Origin: Alisma plantago-aquatica
Lineage: Eukaryota > Streptophyta > Magnoliopsida > Alismatales > Alismataceae
Assembly (NCBI GenBank): GCA_963693085.1
Contig: OY856411.1
Span: 67,817,001-67,881,000, forward strand
Direction of reading: 5' to 3'
DNA length: 64,000 nt
Shown: one piece after another, positions 28,501 to 40,305 of the stretch
How positions within the stretch are numbered: position 1 is the stretch's first letter
How the letters are laid out: each line of letters opens with the position of its first letter
Notes under the pieces: generated by a model
The model's input: the letters and a program-made list of their open reading frames with translations, nothing else
Database searches by the model: none
Told to the model about the DNA's origin: nothing
Position numbers and translations under genes: made by a program

Positions 28501-29815
28501 CACACAGACCAACTACATATAAATGTATACTTTAACACTATGATACTATACTTCACTAAATTGACATAGTGTATTACTATAATATATAGTATTAAATTGT
28601 AAAAAACAAAAATACTAAACAATGTTAAACTTCCGTATTGTATTACTTTTTTGTAAGAAAGAATGCCTACATTTTGTCAAACATGTAATGTGCATCAACA
28701 CTGACAATATAACAAGAGCTTGTCTACTAATATTCAACTTGCCTACTCAATCTAGAGTATGAGTAAGGACTAAGGATAGGTATCCAAAAAACAATTAATG
28801 GCTCATAATCAGTCTGCCCAGAAACAAGAGTATGTACAGTCAAATTGCAATCACCAATGTCCATGGCGTCATATTATCTACAAGTTTAGGTGATTGTCTT
28901 GACAATTTTCATAATTGTTGCCTTAAATTAAGATGCCAACATCGTCTACCTACTTCAAATTGTAGACCATATGATGCAGTGTAGGAGTGACTAACAACAA
29001 CTGACATAACATCCATAGGGGTACAAGAGCATGAGCAACTCATACATCACAAAGGTGTCGTTGCGTCCGTTACTGATGACAAACACATAAGGAGGAACAA
29101 GTGGGTGGAAGTCATAGAGAAGGTGCTACTTTTGTTGCTAATGGATCTAGAGACATTGAGGAACTTAAGCGACATGGTATAGGTGGTAGACGGCCCTAAT
29201 ATCAGGTCTCCTCACAATGTCAGCTCTTGTGCCTACCTCGACGATGATGATAATAAATCTACAACAACCACAATATTGGTACGTCACACATGATGTGTGG
29301 CAGAGGATATGGTTCAAGCCATATCCATAGATGGTGTTGCAACCTCGTATAGAAGGTACGGTGATGGGATCTCAATGTAGCTTAGTAGTGGACTATTGGA
29401 TGTGGTAAAAGAAGGCGACAATGAAGTAGAGAGGGGATAGTGACTTTGTGACGATGACATATGACATGGAAATGAACCTCCTTCATGGTGGCAACCTGGT
29501 AGAAAACCTCTACCCCATAACTCCATGCCATCCTCATTGGCGAGGATGTAACTACATGAGTGAAGCGAGGGGAGTCATAGCTATTCAATAACCTAGCATG
29601 CTAAGAGAGGGATGGCCCGAGGGAGTAGAACCTTTACATGTTAGTGGGCCTCAATGGGTTTTGTTGGGTACCAATCACTCTTGATTTAGGAAATGGTTCG
29701 ACAACGTCCAACCCCATTTTGGACCCATGACCCATCTAGCCTATTGTACATGAGTTAGTTCAACATGGGTCTGGCAAATAAAGGATAAATTTCTTGCCAT
29801 AATGTCCTTCCCTCA
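28501..29815. other. No recognisable gene
   Basis: About 1.3 kb of mixed sequence. The frames at 29314-29588 have no recognisable motif and overlap each other on one strand, so I do not call them. It could be a decayed hAT interior, but nothing proves it. Confidence 0.4.
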
Positions 29816-29819
29816 CACT

Positions 29820-29985
29820 AAAAAGCAACACCATATCATTACACAAATCATGACCTTTCTCTATTGATTTTTAGACATGTAAGTTTGTGGTTAACCCTAT
29901 CAGCACAAACAAAGAATACATGCCCTCTATGTTCAAGGAGCATGGCGTATTCTAATAGATATTCAGACCAATCCCTTAACTTCAT
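29820..29985 (-). pseudogene. DUF295/F-box-type fragment, extra copy
   Basis: On the minus strand this encodes a short stretch like LLEHRGHVFFVCADRVNHKL, matching the part of the neighbouring relic around 31170-31220 (EYLSKNTMLFEH). Only this piece and a little downstream sequence are recognisable. It is a second, more decayed copy of the same domain. Confidence 0.5.
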
Positions 29986-30904
29986 CGTGCCAAGGTTTTT
30001 TGGGTGAGTTCTTTTATTTCTTCAACCTATTTATAGAATTATTATCATATTCTAGTCTACCTATTGTTGGTCCTAAAAACCTAATTTTTTCTCTTTCCTT
30101 TGTGTTTCTATGAGGTTTAACTTCATGAAGAAGGGAAAAGAAAGATGTGCCTTTCTAGAGTTCAATGGATTTTTTTATCTTCAAGAAAAGTAGGATGTCA
30201 TAATATTCCTTGGTGGTAGGTGAGTGTCATACTTCCCTTTAGATAGAGGTCAACATTATTGAAGAAACAATTTTGATAACTAATTAGATAGCTGATTATA
30301 TAGGTGTTCATGGTGGATGATTTGTGTTGAGCTATGGAAGAATGAAACGATTGAATGAATTCATGAAATTTTAATAGTTTGTTGCAAATTTCTAATATAT
30401 TTTATGTTATTATGTGATTGTGCTTCATGAAGATAAGTTTACACATGGAAATCATGAAACTTCATGAAAATTGATGATACATAAGCATGCAACAATTAAA
30501 ACTTACATTATTATCGTGCCTTTAGTCTCACTTGTGAGATGAAACATATTATTAGAAATACTTTATCATGAATAGTCTAATGACAGAGTTCCTACAGAAA
30601 CTAGGCACTATCTACTAAAGAGAATAACACAATTTAGGAAATAGTAGGGTCCACATACAAACTGCATCAAACATGATTTGATGCAAACATCAAGGATGAG
30701 ACCTCTAAAAACAAGGAACATGACAAAAAAAACCTCATGTTGAGTTCTCAATAGTTCAATAGAGGGGGAAATATTCCAAATGGAGTTTATTATTATCAAA
30801 CAAATAGTAAATAGGGTAATCTAATTGAGATCTCTGAGTTGGAGCAAGAGGTTCCATTTGGGAAAAGTTATAAGCATAATAACACCCAACAAAGTAATGC
30901 AGTA
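29986..30904. other. No recognisable gene
   Basis: AT-rich sequence between two DUF295-like fragments. The minus-strand frame at 30608-30799 has no motif I recognise. It may be the decayed 3' end or an intron of the relic. Confidence 0.4.
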
Positions 30905-31572
30905 AGGAAACACTTACAATGTATCCTTTGAAGTTTCACATGTCATTATATAAAAGATCTTATTCCCTATGCTCCAATTCGGATGTGCCACAAGTCTTCT
31001 GCCATGAATAGAGGATGAGGATGAAGCTTTTTCCATCAATCCTCCCTTAATGCTCAAATACAACACTGTGTCATTACTCAAATAATGCATTCTGCTCAAT
31101 TGACATGCTAGTTTATAGACATTTATAGGTCCTTGATTAAACCTATAAGAAAATATAGGGAATAGGTGGACTCAATGTTCAAAGAGCATGGTGTTTTTTG
31201 ATAGATATTCTAATGCGTCTTGTTGCTTCATATTATTCTTTTTATTCATAACCATCCAAGTTTTCTTGTAAGGGTTGTAGCATCCAATCTGACCACTAAT
31301 GTTCAGGCAATAGAGCTTGCCATTGTGGAAGACAGAGTTGCAACTCAATGCAATGAAGTCAATTTGGTTGTCAAAGGCTATGTGAGATAGTGCATCTTCT
31401 CTTTGTGACCAACTAAAAATACAAATCCAATTAGGGATAAGACTAGATATGATAAAGGTCATCATACCAGACATTCCAGGTGAAGCTAAAAGACACATGC
31501 CCTTGTGAATTGAGGCTAGGCAATTTAGGGATGGCAATTCTGTCCATTATACGTAGATCAAATGGATTGATT
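30905..31572 (-). pseudogene. DUF295/F-box-type protein relic, cut by a LINE fragment
   Basis: This is the only host-gene-like sequence in the window. On the minus strand it reads from NPFDLRIMDRIAIPKLPSLN (31572) through SCNSVFHNGKLYCLNISGQI and YNPYKKTW (about 31260-31350), then KLACQLSRMHYLSNDTVLYL and SIGNKIFY (about 30950-31110). The pattern SCNxVFHNGxxYCL, a Gly-rich turn, a Trp, then NKIFY is that of the DUF295 domain found in plant F-box/KIB-type proteins. The F-box and N-terminal half are missing: at 31572 the sequence passes directly into a plus-strand LINE fragment. The frame breaks near 31170. Probably a processed or decayed gene copy. Confidence 0.62.
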
Positions 31573-33685
31573 GTATCTTTCATTTGACATCTTATCAAAT
31601 TCTGGTTAATGGTGAGCCTACTAGCCTTATCTTCCCTAAAAATGGGGTTAGGCAAGGTGACCCCATATCACCATATCTTTTTGTCTTAGCTATGCATGGG
31701 TTTCCAGAGATGATGCAAATTAGAGTTAAGTCAAATATGATTCATCCTATTCAAGCATTTAAAATTGTTGAATTCTCACATATCATTTTGTAGAAGATTT
31801 GACGATTTTTACTAACTCTGAAGAGAAATGTCTCAGATATCAGTCTCGTCTAGATGATTTCGGACAAAAAATCTAGTCTGAGTGTTAATTTCTCCAAAAG
31901 TTCTATTTATAGTAGCAAGTGTGCCAACAATGTGTCTATTATTGAATCGTTAGAAATGAAGGAAGGAGATTGGGAGAACTCTAAATATTTAGGTATTCCT
32001 TTGTTCACTAGAAAACTAAAAAGGATTCATTGTGTTGGTCTCATTGACAGAATAAGGAAAAGAATGGAGGGATGGAAAGCAAGATGTCTCTAATTTTCTG
32101 GAAGATTGGAGTTAGTCAAATCTACCACTTCTTCAATGCATATCTATTAGGTTCTTGCATTTTCATCCCAACCTCCACTTTGGAAAAGATTGATAAAATA
32201 TGCATAGATTTCATGTGGGGGCAATCTGAAGATAAAAGAAATAATTATCTTGTGAAATGGGAAATGGTTACCCTTCCCAAAAAGGAGGGAGGTCTGGGTT
32301 TAAGGAAGAGTAAGGAGGTGGTGAAGGCTTGCATTATTCTAAATATGTGGAATTTGGTGAGTAAGAAAGACTCTCTATGGGTAAAATAGGTTAATGAAAA
32401 GTACCTGGAGAATAATACTCTTTGAAGTATGCCTTAGTCATCCAATTATTCATGATGTTTAACAAACTACTCAAGGTCAGAGAAGAAGATCTTATTAATA
32501 TTGACTTTAAAATAGGCTCTGGGAATTCCTTCAAGACGTGGATGGATCCTTGGGTGAAAAAAAAATTCTTTCTGATTATATCAACAAAGATATGATCATC
32601 AAAGCATGTATTCTCTCTGACTCTAATCTGAGATCAATCATTACTAATAGGAATTGGGATATCCCTATGTCTAGAAACTCTTTGACTCTGGAAAAGACTA
32701 TGAATGGAATTCATATTTCTATTGAATAAAGTGATCACATCACTTTTAATAGAAGTAAAGAGGATAAGTTCAAAGATGTTTGGAATGCCATTAGACTGAA
32801 AGAAGCTGAAGATGAAGGGTTTAGCTGGATTTGGGGTTGTAAAAGAATATTAATATCCTTTTTCATATGTGGAAAGCAAAACTGAATAAGGTGTGTACTT
32901 ATGACTACTTAAGGAGGAGAGGCATATCTTTTGACCCTATGTGTTTACTCTGTCGTTGGGACTCGGAAAATACAGATGATATTTGCTGCTATACTTTCAC
33001 TCAAAACCTTTTGAAATTAGCAGTCGATAACAGTCTCATTGATTTTGTTCCCAAATATTGGGATGATTTGTTTCATTTCAAAGATAAAAAGGCAAGAATC
33101 ATTAGCACTTTGATTCCTTATTATGTTTGGCTCGAAATAAATAGGCAAATACATCACAACATCAACAGTAATGTCAATGTTCTCTAGAAAAAGATAATTT
33201 CTGAATTTGACTTCCTCTCAAGCTAAGATTATCCTTCTATATATGTTGGTACTCCTATTGTGATTTTGTTTGAGCTAAGGCAACTTTGTGAAGGCTCTAG
33301 AATGGTATTATTGTTTTTTGTTATGTTCAATTTCTGGTCCTCATGTTGTTAGTTCTTATGTTGCTGGTTAGTAGAGATTTATGGATCTTCTATCTTTGAT
33401 GCTTTTTGCTTTTATTTGGATTTCAAATTATGAAGTTTTACCACAACCCTTGAGTGGTTTGGTGGTGTGAAAGATAGTTCTATGTGAAGTTATTGTGTTC
33501 TCTTCTCATCAGTTTGAGCGCATCCATGTTCTGGGAAGTTTTGGATTTCCTGGGTTTAGTTTGTGCTCTACTGTTACAATCATAGAGATAGTTTGAGTTA
33601 TCTTGGTTGTTTTTGTATAGATATGGGATGTTATCTCTTCTTTGATTTGATCAACTCTGTATCTCATGTTCTTTGAGTTGGAGGC
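31573..33685 (+). mobile_element. LINE fragment (+): 3' half of ORF2 plus 3'UTR
   Basis: L1-clade LINE starting inside RT. KWIDCIFHLTSYQILVNGEP and NGVRQGDPISPYLFVLAM are RT core; the FADD box is decayed (near 31790). SVNFSKSSIYSSK, KYLGIPLFTRKLKRIH and KRMEGWKARCL follow, then a thumb-like segment (PKKEGGLGLRKSKEVVKACI) and a zf-RVT-like end (MWKAKLNKVCTYDYLRRRGI, CLLCRWDSENTDDIC, about 32867-33000). The 3'UTR runs to about 33685, where another LTR begins. No poly(A) is seen. It contains exactly the ORF2 part missing from 40311-43620 and is on the opposite strand. Frameshifts near 31790, 32090 and 32390 make it dead. Confidence 0.85.
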
Positions 33686-35517
33686 TGAGATGACCCGACC
33701 ACAAATCAGGCTGTCATCGGATAATGATTAATGCAGAAGAAAACAATAACAACAGATTACTGAAAATCACTAAAATTAAAACCATTTTCAAAAAGATCCA
33801 TTTCTAGGAAACTCTTATAACAAGAGCCAAAATATTACATATATACATTTTGGTCCACAAAGTACATACCATGTACCTTCTCTTCTTGAGGATTACATAC
33901 AACAATTTCTCTATTAAATCTACACATAAGAAACATAAAACCTTGAGGCATTTAATGCCAAAATCTCAGATCGATCATAAAAAGAATAACTACTGACTCC
34001 AAGGACCTGAGAGTACAGAGTCTACACATAGAACTCATAACTACATGACACAACAAACAATATCTCCACCTGAGATATCACTGCTATCCTTGATGTTGTT
34101 GTCCTTCCCCTGGTGTATGGTTCTTGCCTCCTCATCCACGTCCACCTAATAATTTTGGATCCCACGAGGGTGAGACTATTGAAATTGTCCCAACAAGAGA
34201 TATAACTCTCCTCTAGATACATTATTATTGTAAATAAATAGTGATAAACTGAGTAGAGGATTCTTGATTATTAATAAGCAGGATAATTCACTATTTAAGC
34301 AGAATACATCAATATCATATTCTTACTAAGGAATATGAAGAACATGTATAATATCCATCAATTTAGGATACAATAAGCAATGTAACATCAACCAATGTTT
34401 TTCGTAATTTGTCTTTAAGAAAATATACTACACAGCTGATTACATTTTACAATCATTCTTATGCCCTGAGAAAGTGAGCCGTACCGCTCAAATCCAACCT
34501 TCGGTTGCGAAACCCAAAGTCGGTGCCATACAAGATCAAAGGAAGAGACAGACTCCTCGATCTTATCCATCTCAGTCAATGCGAGACCACAAGTAGGACC
34601 ACAATCTCTTGCTTAAGTGACCTCAATCACAGGGTTAGCTCCCATAGGCTACCCAATTCTCTAGCCTGCCTTGGTACAGGTCCCGACACTAGTAAATCTG
34701 AGCCATAGGCCAGTTCACCGTGCTCTCTGAGCCATGAACGCATTCATACTATTCACACTGAGCCATGTGCCTATTCACCATGCTCTTAAACATATCTTGA
34801 GTCTACAACCGAAGTTCCACTTTAAACCTCCTATTTTCGGCCAGGATAAACCCCGCATATTCAACAATATACGCTCCAGATTAACCAGTAGGAGAACCCA
34901 TTTCACCATCACCAGCTACTCACAATGATGGATCTATGGCCAGGGCTCTACATGATAATATTCCACTTGATTATTTAAGTGCATTACCATATTCTTTTAG
35001 CATCAATCAAGTTTTTAGCCAGGAATTGTTATGACAATTGATACAAAGAAACATGTAATGCTACTATCAAGTACTTTTAAAAACTTTATAGAACATTGGG
35101 ATCTCAATTCCTTATCTCATTACTAGGAATTCACCTCCTTCAACAATACCATCATCATGTTTACTAGATCTGGTTATTCAAACCCTTAGTTCATCACTGA
35201 ACATGGTTACCACTATCAGGTAACTATTACGTCCAGGTCATCTGACCAAGGTATTCATGATACTTGTCACACAAGCATCTCACATAGCTCATCAGGCATA
35301 TTCAACTTCTTGTCACCTCTCACTAGGCAACAGATAAAATAATGGCTAACAAGGCCCATTAACATCATAGCTCATACCTGGTTATGTTCATCATCTCATG
35401 ATACATGCATGGGTAGTATACTTGATAACAACCATATCAATTACATATCAACACTATGTAGTACAAAGATAACATCACTATTCCCTCATTAGGGTTATAT
35501 TTTCCCATCTTTATCAA

Positions 35518-35782
35518 TTAGGGTTTCACATAACATCACCTTATATTAGGGTTTCACATAACATCACCCTATATTAGGGTTTCAGATAACATCACCCTAT
35601 ATTAGGGTTTCACATAACATCACCCTAGCTATATTAGGGTTTCACATAACATCACCCTCTATTAGGGTTTCACATAACATCACCCTATATTAGGGTTTCA
35701 CATAACATCACCCTATATTAGGGTTTCACATAACATCACCCTATATTAGGGTATCACATAACATTACCCTATATTAGGGTTT
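35518..35782. repeat. 28-base minisatellite carrying a telobox-like TTAGGGTTT
   Basis: About nine tandem monomers of 28 bases, each with TATTAGGGTTTCACATAAC and then ATCACCC. One unit carries a 4-base insertion (near 35630). Each monomer has AACCCTAA-type telobox sequence on the minus strand, the strand of the host LTR. It is not telomeric repeat: the spacing is 28 and not 7. Confidence 0.92.
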
Positions 35783-36142
35783 AGAATTCCCATTATTCTT
35801 GATTAGGGTTTCATAATTACATTATCAAAGATCAAATCCTAATTCTTACTTGATATCAATATATGCTCATTACATATTTATTATACAAGTATGAATTTCT
35901 CTCTCATCCTCTCTAGGATGTTGTTTACTTCATACTTTATTAAGTTGGCTCAACCTTTCCACAAGACACATACACTTATGATTATCATAGTGAATTGAAT
36001 TATTTGTATTCATAAGCATCAAATGTCAATTACTCTAAGTGTGCTTATTTACCTAAGCACCTTAGGAGTACTTCCATTGTAAATTAACCTTGAGATACTA
36101 TCCAACCACTTATGGGGTTATTAGTACTTACATGGTTGAATC

Positions 36143-36650
36143 AATTAGACCTTCAAACGATTTAGACCAATTAAACCTTCAAATGGTTTGGTATTAAACC
36201 TTCAAATGATTTGGGACCGTTTATACCTTCAAATGGTCTTGGTCTTAACCTTCAAATGGTCTTGGTCTTAACCTTCAAATGGTTTGAGACTGTTCAGACC
36301 TTCAAACGTTTTGAGACCATTTAGACCTTCAAACGGTCTTGGTCTTAATCTTCAAATGGTTTGAGACCATTTAGACCTTCAAACGGTCTTGGTCACTTGA
36401 CCTTCAAATGTTCTTGAGGTCACTTGACCTTCAAACAGTCTTGAGGTCACTTGAGCTTCAAACGGTCTTGAGGTCACTTGACCTTCAAACAGTCTTAAGG
36501 TCACTTGTCCTTCAAACGGTCTCAAGGTCACTTGACCTTCAAACGGTCTTGAGGTCACTTGAACTTCAAATGGTTTTGAAACTGTTAGGATTGAAAACAA
36601 TTGGACCTCTAAACGGTTTGAGACTATTTGGTCACTAAACGGTGTGAAAC
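36143..36650. repeat. 27-base minisatellite
   Basis: Tandem copies built on CCTTCAAACGGTCTTGAGG plus GTCACTTGA. The 27-base period is regular at about 36400-36560 and degenerate at both ends. Because 27 is divisible by 3, the minus strand shows an apparent repeat peptide (SRPFEGQVT). I take that as a by-product of the repeat. Confidence 0.9.
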
Positions 36651-37196
36651 CATTTGGGCTTTCCCTGTTGGGTTTTAGGGGAGATAGAGAAGGCAGCAGA
36701 AACAAAAATTTTCTCACCCCATAACCCAAAATGAAGGAATCGCATCAACATCTATATAGAAGGAAGGATGGTTTGTAAAGGCATACCTTGTCCCGAGGCT
36801 TGCTCGATGACATTGCCTCACGGCTTGTGCGATCTTCACTTCTGGTCTTGGACGGTGTATGTGCAGCTCCTGGTCTCATTGGGACTTTCAGGATTGACAA
36901 CTATCCTCTGAGCGGCAGAAGTCTTCCGCCTCTGAAGTAGTCCACACGGACCACCTGGAACTCCGATCTCCTTGTCCCCATAAGGAATCAGAAGGAGTCG
37001 CACCCTCCTGTCAGTGTACTAGTCACCAACACACTCTCCTACAACCAGTCACTTTTCTGTAGTTGTCTTTCCCTTGTTGTGCCTCCCTTATCGGGTAGCA
37101 CTTGCTCGGGCTCTCTCGATTACCAAAACCAGATAGAACGACAACTTTGTAGAGCAACTGGTGCAATGAGTTGTGTTCTGAGAAGCCCCACTACCC

Positions 37197-37206
37197 CTAT
37201 ATATAG
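37197..37206 (-). promoter_or_regulatory. TATA box of the Copia LTR
   Basis: CTATATATAG, read on the minus strand, has a U3 of about 1.7 kb before it and about 530 bases of R-U5 after it. It lies downstream, in the element's sense, of a palindrome-rich block. Confidence 0.6.
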
Positions 37207-37299
37207 GAGGGTCATGGGATAGGGTTCTCTACCCCAGGAAATGCGAGATTAATGCAGGAGTAGAAGGGTTAGAGATTTTACACAAAACAACCAATTGTG

Positions 37300-37690
37300 T
37301 TACTTGAACCGATCATTTCATACATGAAACAGTCGGTTGGGGAGTTGAGTCGATCGGTTCACACCTCAACCGATCGGTTGGGACACCTGAGCTGATCGGT
37401 TCACTTCTGAGCCAATCGGTTCATGGTCCTGATCCAACTCAAATTGACTTCCAATTTTTTTCGATTAATCAAATATTAATCCTTGTCCAAATTAAATTTG
37501 TACAAGTGAAACAAATTGTATTTTCAAAATAGTCTTCTCACTTTCCAAATGATATCGGTTAGACCAGTTGAGCCAATCAGTTCAACCCTTGAACCGGTCA
37601 TCTTAGCTTGTCTTGAGCGGATCAGTTCATCACATGAGTTGATCGGTTCACCAACCTAATCCGTTCGGTTCAACTCTTGGGTCGATCAGT
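37300..37690. repeat. Palindrome-rich block in the Copia U3
   Basis: At least eight copies of a motif near GATCGGTTCA / TGAACCGATC in both orientations. Several form arms around short loops, for example AACCGA with TCGGTT at about 37318-37356, around an inner TTTCATACATGAAA. The block lies just upstream of the TATA box in the element's sense, like the hairpin block at 22814-23040 in an unrelated Copia LTR. Confidence 0.7.
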
Positions 37691-38879
37691 TGGAGCAGCA
37701 GAATGCACGAATCTGTAAATTGCAATTTCAATCAACCTGATACTCTAATCAATCGATCCAACACCTTGAACATGATGATATTGAGCTATCAATTGATTGA
37801 GTGTTTAATTGAACTACTAAACTCCTTTAGTAATCAATCTAAACATCGTTTGTGGATAAACTCCTCTTCCAGGTTAAATCCTATGTGTGTGACCCTGCAG
37901 GTCCATTCCACGTTGGCACTGAAAGTCCATAACACTTATGACTTCACAAGCAAAGAGTGGTACCTAGTCTCACATCAGTGCTACCCAAGTGAAATAGAAA
38001 GTTGGAGAACAACTTTCAATCCTACAATCCGTGAATGGTGTTACAGTGAATGTATAATTCCTTTGTCACTGATATCCCGAATGAACTCAAGGAATGGAAC
38101 AGTCATCCTATCAATGTTCATTCACTTTCTTGATCTCATAGTAGACTGGAGGAGATATGTATGACATCAATATCACATACTGATTCACACATGCGTGCAC
38201 ACACCTATCTCAATCCTACTCATCATGTGGCCAAGGATATCAAACTCCCTGAGGAGGGACAAACCCCATATATGTCACTCACCCCTCAAAAGCCCCATGT
38301 GTCAAAGCCACCCAATCATCACCTTTATAACAACCCATGTTTCAAGACTACGTTTGATGATGTCAAAGTGTACCCAATGACATGTGTTGAGTATAGTGAT
38401 TTTAGGTCAAAGAATCATACTCACCACCATCACTATGAGAACTGACTGTGACTACCATGTCATGGTTCCATGTGTCAAACTCACGGTGGGTCTATCTGGT
38501 ACACTGGTTCTCTAACAAGTACCTATGTGTTTGGTTTGATATCTCCATATCATGACTAATGAGATTCTGTCATCAACCAACACCACAATCTAGTCTTGTG
38601 TGTAATTGTTGTCTATCTACCTTCCATAATGACAACTGACTAGGGACATAATGAGAATTTACAAACTCTTAGTATCTATGTGACTCATTGTTCAGGTCCT
38701 GAACCTGAAGGCATACATCATTGAGTACTGTCATTCTCTAGACATTCAATCTGTTCTATCATTATCTCATATGACTGAACCAGAAAGAATTGGAAGCTTA
38801 CCTTCAATTTTCATCAAATCAATCTTAATGTATCCCACCAATCATCCCATGATTGGCTCTCAGGGCATACATACCAACA

Positions 38880-40305
38880 GACTCCCACTTGCACTGTGAG
38901 CTAATCACCATTGAATCATATTCATAGTGATCTTCAAACATGTCCCACATGTTACTATGCTCCAGTGCTAACACAGTGAGTTATGGCAACACCTTGCCAA
39001 AGTCGGTATTAACTGCATGTCTCACATCTCTTCGTTGTACGTCACACGTATGAGATGGAGTTGCCGTAATATGTGATCTGGTATTCCTTTTCTAACCTTT
39101 AGCCACATTGCATGACCAAGTACTCTTTACTTGTCATCAAAGATCCAAATATCTACAAGTTCATCATATGAACTTCCAGATCGATATAGTATCCACTGCT
39201 ATTTTCTAACACACATATACTCGACATTTCCTTTTAAAATGGATTTATTGGAATGTTTCCATTTATCAACAAACATTCACTTTTATATATCCCATATATA
39301 TTTTGTGATTAATTTTCTGTCCTTTTCGGAAGTTCGCATCAGTGTAACTCTTTACAGTGAACCCTTTCTTATTTCCATAGAACTAGTACTTCTCAAGTAC
39401 TTATCAAGTTCTTATGGTATTACAATAACCCTTACTGGAACTAGACAGACATCCACTCGTCATGTCCCACATACGAGCTATCAGGATGAGCACATCATCA
39501 TGTCATGTCCTACATACAAGATGATGAATGCATTTTATTCTTTCTATGCAAGATAACGACATGGTTACATACATGATAGATCCATATCTATTCTTAGTGT
39601 TCCCATTCTTCATAAGAATTGGACACTTGGCCTTGGGATACTAACTCCATGTAACATGGACAAGTTTTCTCCCACTGAATCTGTGCATACCAAACCCTTC
39701 AGTATAGATTGCCAATGTATGCTTTCTCTTTTCAGGTCAAGAGGTTTTCGAGAACTATCTCTATAGATCTCTATTCCTATCATATAGGAAATGTCTCTAT
39801 CTTCCTTAAAGATAATTTCCATTTTGAATTTCCATTCTAGAACATTTCCATTTCACATCAACATGTGGAATGCATATACACTCCCACTAAATCACATATC
39901 CCTTCTTTATCTTTGCCTTTGACTATATTATCAAAGTAAAGATCACGGTTCTGAGATGCTTGTACTCAATCAATCACATTGATTAGTCCATTGTAACTTA
40001 TAGACTTTATTTGCATTAATGGATTCATAAACCTTATAGGTTGTGTCACGTACACATCCTTGTTTTATTCCTCATAGGAATGCGGTTTTAGTACCCATAT
40101 GCCAAATCTTTTAGTCATTAAGTTGCAATCAACAAGCATCATCCTTCTCAAAATGTTATCCATGTATCTTAACGCTTAAGACTCATTCACACTTATGGAT
40201 TTCATCCCAATGGGTGCTACCATCAAGGTCATGCCTTATGGTTCACGTGGAAGTCATTTAGGATGTAATGGTCATAAACCATAACTCAAAATCCGGTTCC
40301 TCATA
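38880..40305 (-). pseudogene. Copia pol 3' part (RT fragment) and polypurine tract
   Basis: On the minus strand, 39822-39610 reads EDRDISYMIGIEIYRDSSRK and LSMLHGVSIPRPSVQ, the Copia RT C-terminal pattern (YILGI-IYRDRSR, then HG-LS). Further upstream (about 40240-39900) a decayed Copia RT core is visible (VAPIGMKSI, QMDVKTAFL-like and YGLKQASRSW-like positions). Sequence at 38900-39600 would be RNase H but is too decayed to read. The fragment stops at about 40305, where a LINE begins. It belongs to the same family as 50810-51650. Confidence 0.72.

Larger units (their letters stand above)
33686..36665 (-). repeat. Diverged Tekay-like LTR on the minus strand, 5' end missing
   Basis: The reverse complement ends GGGTCATCTCA at 33686. 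Near its 3' end it is collinear with LTR 1 to LTR 4: GAGAGTTATATCTCT, then GGGAC, CTCACCC and TTAGGTGG in the same order and spacing (about 34130-34205), then CTCTGTACTCTCAGG (about 34005). It is therefore a different Tekay-like family. It is cut at 36665 by the Copia LTR, leaving about 3 kb. It contains two minisatellites. Frames inside it (for example 34505-34928) show no protein similarity. Confidence 0.68.
36666..38879 (-). repeat. Copia-type 3' LTR on the minus strand
   Basis: A block of 2214 bases with perfect 6-base terminal inverted repeats: the reverse complement starts TGTTGGTATG and ends CCCAACA. At its right edge (38880-38894) the reverse complement reads GTGCAAGTGGGAGTC, a typical Copia polypurine tract. 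So this is the 3' LTR of a minus-strand element whose pol follows at 39600-40305. A TATA box lies at 37197-37206. The frames at 37703-38445 lie in U3 and have no recognisable domain. Confidence 0.8.

Noticed and set aside
31514..31530. Second hAT terminus (TAGGGATGGCAATT)
   Set aside because: It has the same orientation as the one at 28349 and is explained by the DUF295 coding sequence (IAIPKLPSLN).
35518..35782. CRISPR-like regular repeat array
   Set aside because: Monomers are contiguous 28-base tandem repeats with no unique spacers, in plant DNA.
35518..35782. Interstitial telomere repeat
   Set aside because: TTAGGG units recur every 28 bases and not every 7.
36379..36729. A 116-residue repeat protein on the minus strand (SRPFEGQVT repeats)
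   Set aside because: It follows from a 27-base minisatellite; there is no start context or domain, and the opposite strand is open too.
37703..38445. Plus-strand frames of 153 and 94 residues as genes
   Set aside because: They lie within the U3 of a Copia LTR, overlap other frames and have no recognisable domain.
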